Source: Bradyrhizobium sp. (GTDB taxonomy: Bacteria > Pseudomonadota > Alphaproteobacteria > Rhizobiales > Xanthobacteraceae). From it: 7,668 bases of DNA. The position numbers and the translations under genes were made by a program. How positions within the stretch are numbered: the stretch's first letter is position 1; every line of letters begins with the position of its first letter. Below the pieces are notes generated by a model that saw nothing but the letters and a program-made list of their open reading frames with translations, had not been told where the DNA came from and searched no databases. Below, piece after piece: positions 7,101 through 7,668 of this stretch. Where the stretch lies: contig JAQGKJ010000545.1 in the NCBI GenBank assembly GCA_028290165.1, positions 1 through 7,668 of the forward strand, given 5' to 3'.

Positions 7101-7247
7101 GCGCTGATCCGCGCCTTTGAGGACGAACGCCAGGCCTATACCTCGCTCAATCTGTCGATGTGGTCGAACCGCTACGGCGCTTACGACGATCTCGCCCGCA
7201 TCAAGGAATGGTCCGCGGCCGGCGGATTGGGAATTGAAGAATGGTAG
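4101..7247 (+). CDS. addB: Double-strand break repair protein AddB, alphaproteobacterial type
   Basis: A complete 1048-residue AddB, the partner of AddA in the helicase–nuclease that processes double-strand ends for RecA. The N-terminal half is the degenerate helicase part: LYLPTRRAGR (43–52) is present but no Walker A motif is visible, so it probably does not unwind by itself. A conserved central block contains IYGPLEARL (624–632) and GGLVEGVWP (641–649). The C-terminal RecB-type PD-(D/E)XK nuclease looks complete: His807, Asp900, Asp914 and Lys916 (in ILDYKTG) and Gln933 (in SPQLTLEA), with spacing like the RecB His-Asp-Asp-Lys set. The protein has only one cysteine (Cys446). The four places that hold iron–sulfur cysteines in Bacillus-type AddB are Asp775, Asn1023, Gly1026 and Ala1032 here. 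The stop codon overlaps the addA start by 7 bases, so the two subunits are probably translationally coupled. The 228-base leader makes an own promoter likely, though none is clear. Confidence 0.94.
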   Translation: MRVFSVPVSVPFLRTVVAALVDGRLVDGFEARSDPARLARATLYLPTRRAGRMAREVFLEVLEADAVALPRIVALGDIDEDELAFAEEAEQYGGAAPLEIPPKLGELDRRLTLARLVAAWAKSPVSAPLVVGGPASTLALAGDLARLMDDMVTRGVGWEALDGLVPDQLDKYWQHSLEFLAIARQNWPAHLKEIEKIEPAARRDLLIEAEARRLTTHHDGPVIAAGSTGSMPATAKFLHAVSTLPHGAVVLPGLDTDLDDAAWQLIGGTRDAQGKFTAPPASNHPQFAMHALLGRFGIKRGDVEILGERAPQGRDVLVSETMRPSNATAQWQSRLAQPDVAEKISLGMKKLAVIQAANPEMEALAIAVAMREARHLDKSAALVTPDRALARRVIAALGRWNLEFDDSGGDALMDTSAGIFARLAAEAAANGLEPPTLLALLKHPLCRLGGTPGAFKHAVETLELALLRGTRPQAGSGGLAQDFTRFRDELTKLRKGETSSLHRAEPRTQLRNEELHSAHLLITQLQAALSPLENLNSSKPYDFAELAERHRDALIKLSRDEHGVALAFEGHAGSTLAAAFDELLGARAKSGLVVQLDDYPEVFQTAFGDRMVRRPEAANVHLKIYGPLEARLTQSDRVIVGGLVEGVWPPAPRVDPWLSRPMRHELGLDQPERRIGLSAHDFAQLLGTDDVILSHAAKVGGAPAVASRFLHRLEAVAGEARWETAKAAGEKYVRFADQLDQPDKVEPIPQPAPKPPRAVRPLKMSVTAIEDWLRDPYTIYAKYILRLNPLDPVDMPLSAADRGSAIHGALGEFTQAYSKTLPDDPAGTLLGIGEKYFAPLMERPEARALWWPRFKRIAAWFADWETVRRGGVAEIDAEIKGEIPIRLDNERTFYLSARADRIERRHDGSFAILDYKTGQPPTGKQVRMGLSPQLTLEAVILREGGFEGIPAASSVSQIGYVRLSGNNPPGEQKPLELKIKQSDQPQPPDVAADEARRKLEALIRAFEDERQAYTSLNLSMWSNRYGAYDDLARIKEWSAAGGLGIEEW

Positions 7248-7668
7248 CCGCCCCGCGCCCTATTCCTGCCGCCGTCCGCGCTACCCAAGCGCGCGTCTCG
7301 GATCCCGCTTCGTCGGCGTTCGTCTCGGCCAACGCCGGCTCGGGCAAGACGCATGTGCTGGTGCAGCGGGTGATCAGGCTCCTGCTCGCCGGCGTGGCGC
7401 CGGAGAAAATCCTTTGCATCACCTTCACCAAGGCGGCCGCCGCCAACATGGCGGAGCGGGTGTTTTCCACCCTCGGCCATTGGGTCACGCTCGACGATAG
7501 CGCGCTCGATGCGGCGATCGCCGACGCCGGCATCGCGCGCCCGGACGCGAAACTTCGGATGCGTGCGCGCGAACTGTTCGCCTGCGCGCTGGAAACGCCG
7601 GGCGGCCTGAAAGTGCAGACCATTCACGCGCTGTGCACAAGGCTGCTGCAGCAATTCCCGTTCGAGGC
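7241..7668 (+). CDS. addA: AddA helicase–nuclease, N-terminal fragment (runs off the window)
   Basis: An open frame starting at ATG 7241, inside the end of addB, and continuing without a stop to the window edge (142 full codons). It encodes the start of a UvrD/RecB-type superfamily 1 helicase. Gln16 sits in a Q-motif (RATQARVSDP), the Walker A is ANAGSGKT (30–37), motif Ia is ITFTKAAAANMAERV (60–74), and VQTIHALCTRLLQQFPFEA (125 onward) matches the next conserved DNA-contact motif. AddA supplies 3'–5' ATP-driven unwinding and usually a second C-terminal nuclease domain, which is not in view. Family members are about 1150–1250 residues, so nearly nine tenths are missing. Order addB–addA and the overlap fit alphaproteobacterial addBA operons. 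Confidence 0.93.
   Translation, partial: MVAAPRPIPAAVRATQARVSDPASSAFVSANAGSGKTHVLVQRVIRLLLAGVAPEKILCITFTKAAAANMAERVFSTLGHWVTLDDSALDAAIADAGIARPDAKLRMRARELFACALETPGGLKVQTIHALCTRLLQQFPFE

Overview
The window comes from a GC-rich alphaproteobacterium, most likely Bradyrhizobium or a close relative in the Hyphomicrobiales. This rests on base composition, on protein variants typical of the class (a DivL-type pseudo-histidine kinase, a TsaE–AmgK fusion, an alphaproteobacterial-type AddB), and on an intergenic palindrome of a kind I recall from Bradyrhizobium genomes. Species cannot be fixed from the sequence alone. All genes are on the + strand.

Layout: (1) 3–1085, the 3' part of a PAS–HisKA–HATPase protein whose phospho-accepting histidine is a tyrosine, as in DivL, the cell-polarity regulator acting on the CckA–CtrA pathway. 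(2) 1082–2617, overlapping it by ATGA, a fused TsaE (tRNA t6A ATPase) and AmgK-like amino-sugar kinase. (3) 2710–3030, a small PilZ (c-di-GMP receptor type) protein. (4) 3150–3872, a MurU-like nucleotidyltransferase. (5) 3873–4100, a 228-bp gap that holds a nested palindromic repeat and a small hairpin running into the next ribosome binding site. (6) 4101–7247, addB, and (7) from 7241 past the window edge, addA, overlapping addB by 7 bases.

How the genes fit together: the AmgK half of gene 2 and MurU would form consecutive steps of the anabolic peptidoglycan-recycling route (MurNAc to MurNAc-1-phosphate to UDP-MurNAc), which bypasses de novo UDP-MurNAc synthesis. AddA and AddB form the helicase–nuclease that resects double-strand breaks for RecA. 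DivL and PilZ are regulatory. This is housekeeping DNA; I see no mobile element, CRISPR array, RNA gene or defence island. The points most worth a second look are the tyrosine H-box, the TsaE–AmgK fusion with its altered HxD motif, the loss of all four iron–sulfur cysteine positions in AddB, and the palindromic element upstream of addB. I found no evidence for an entirely undescribed system.
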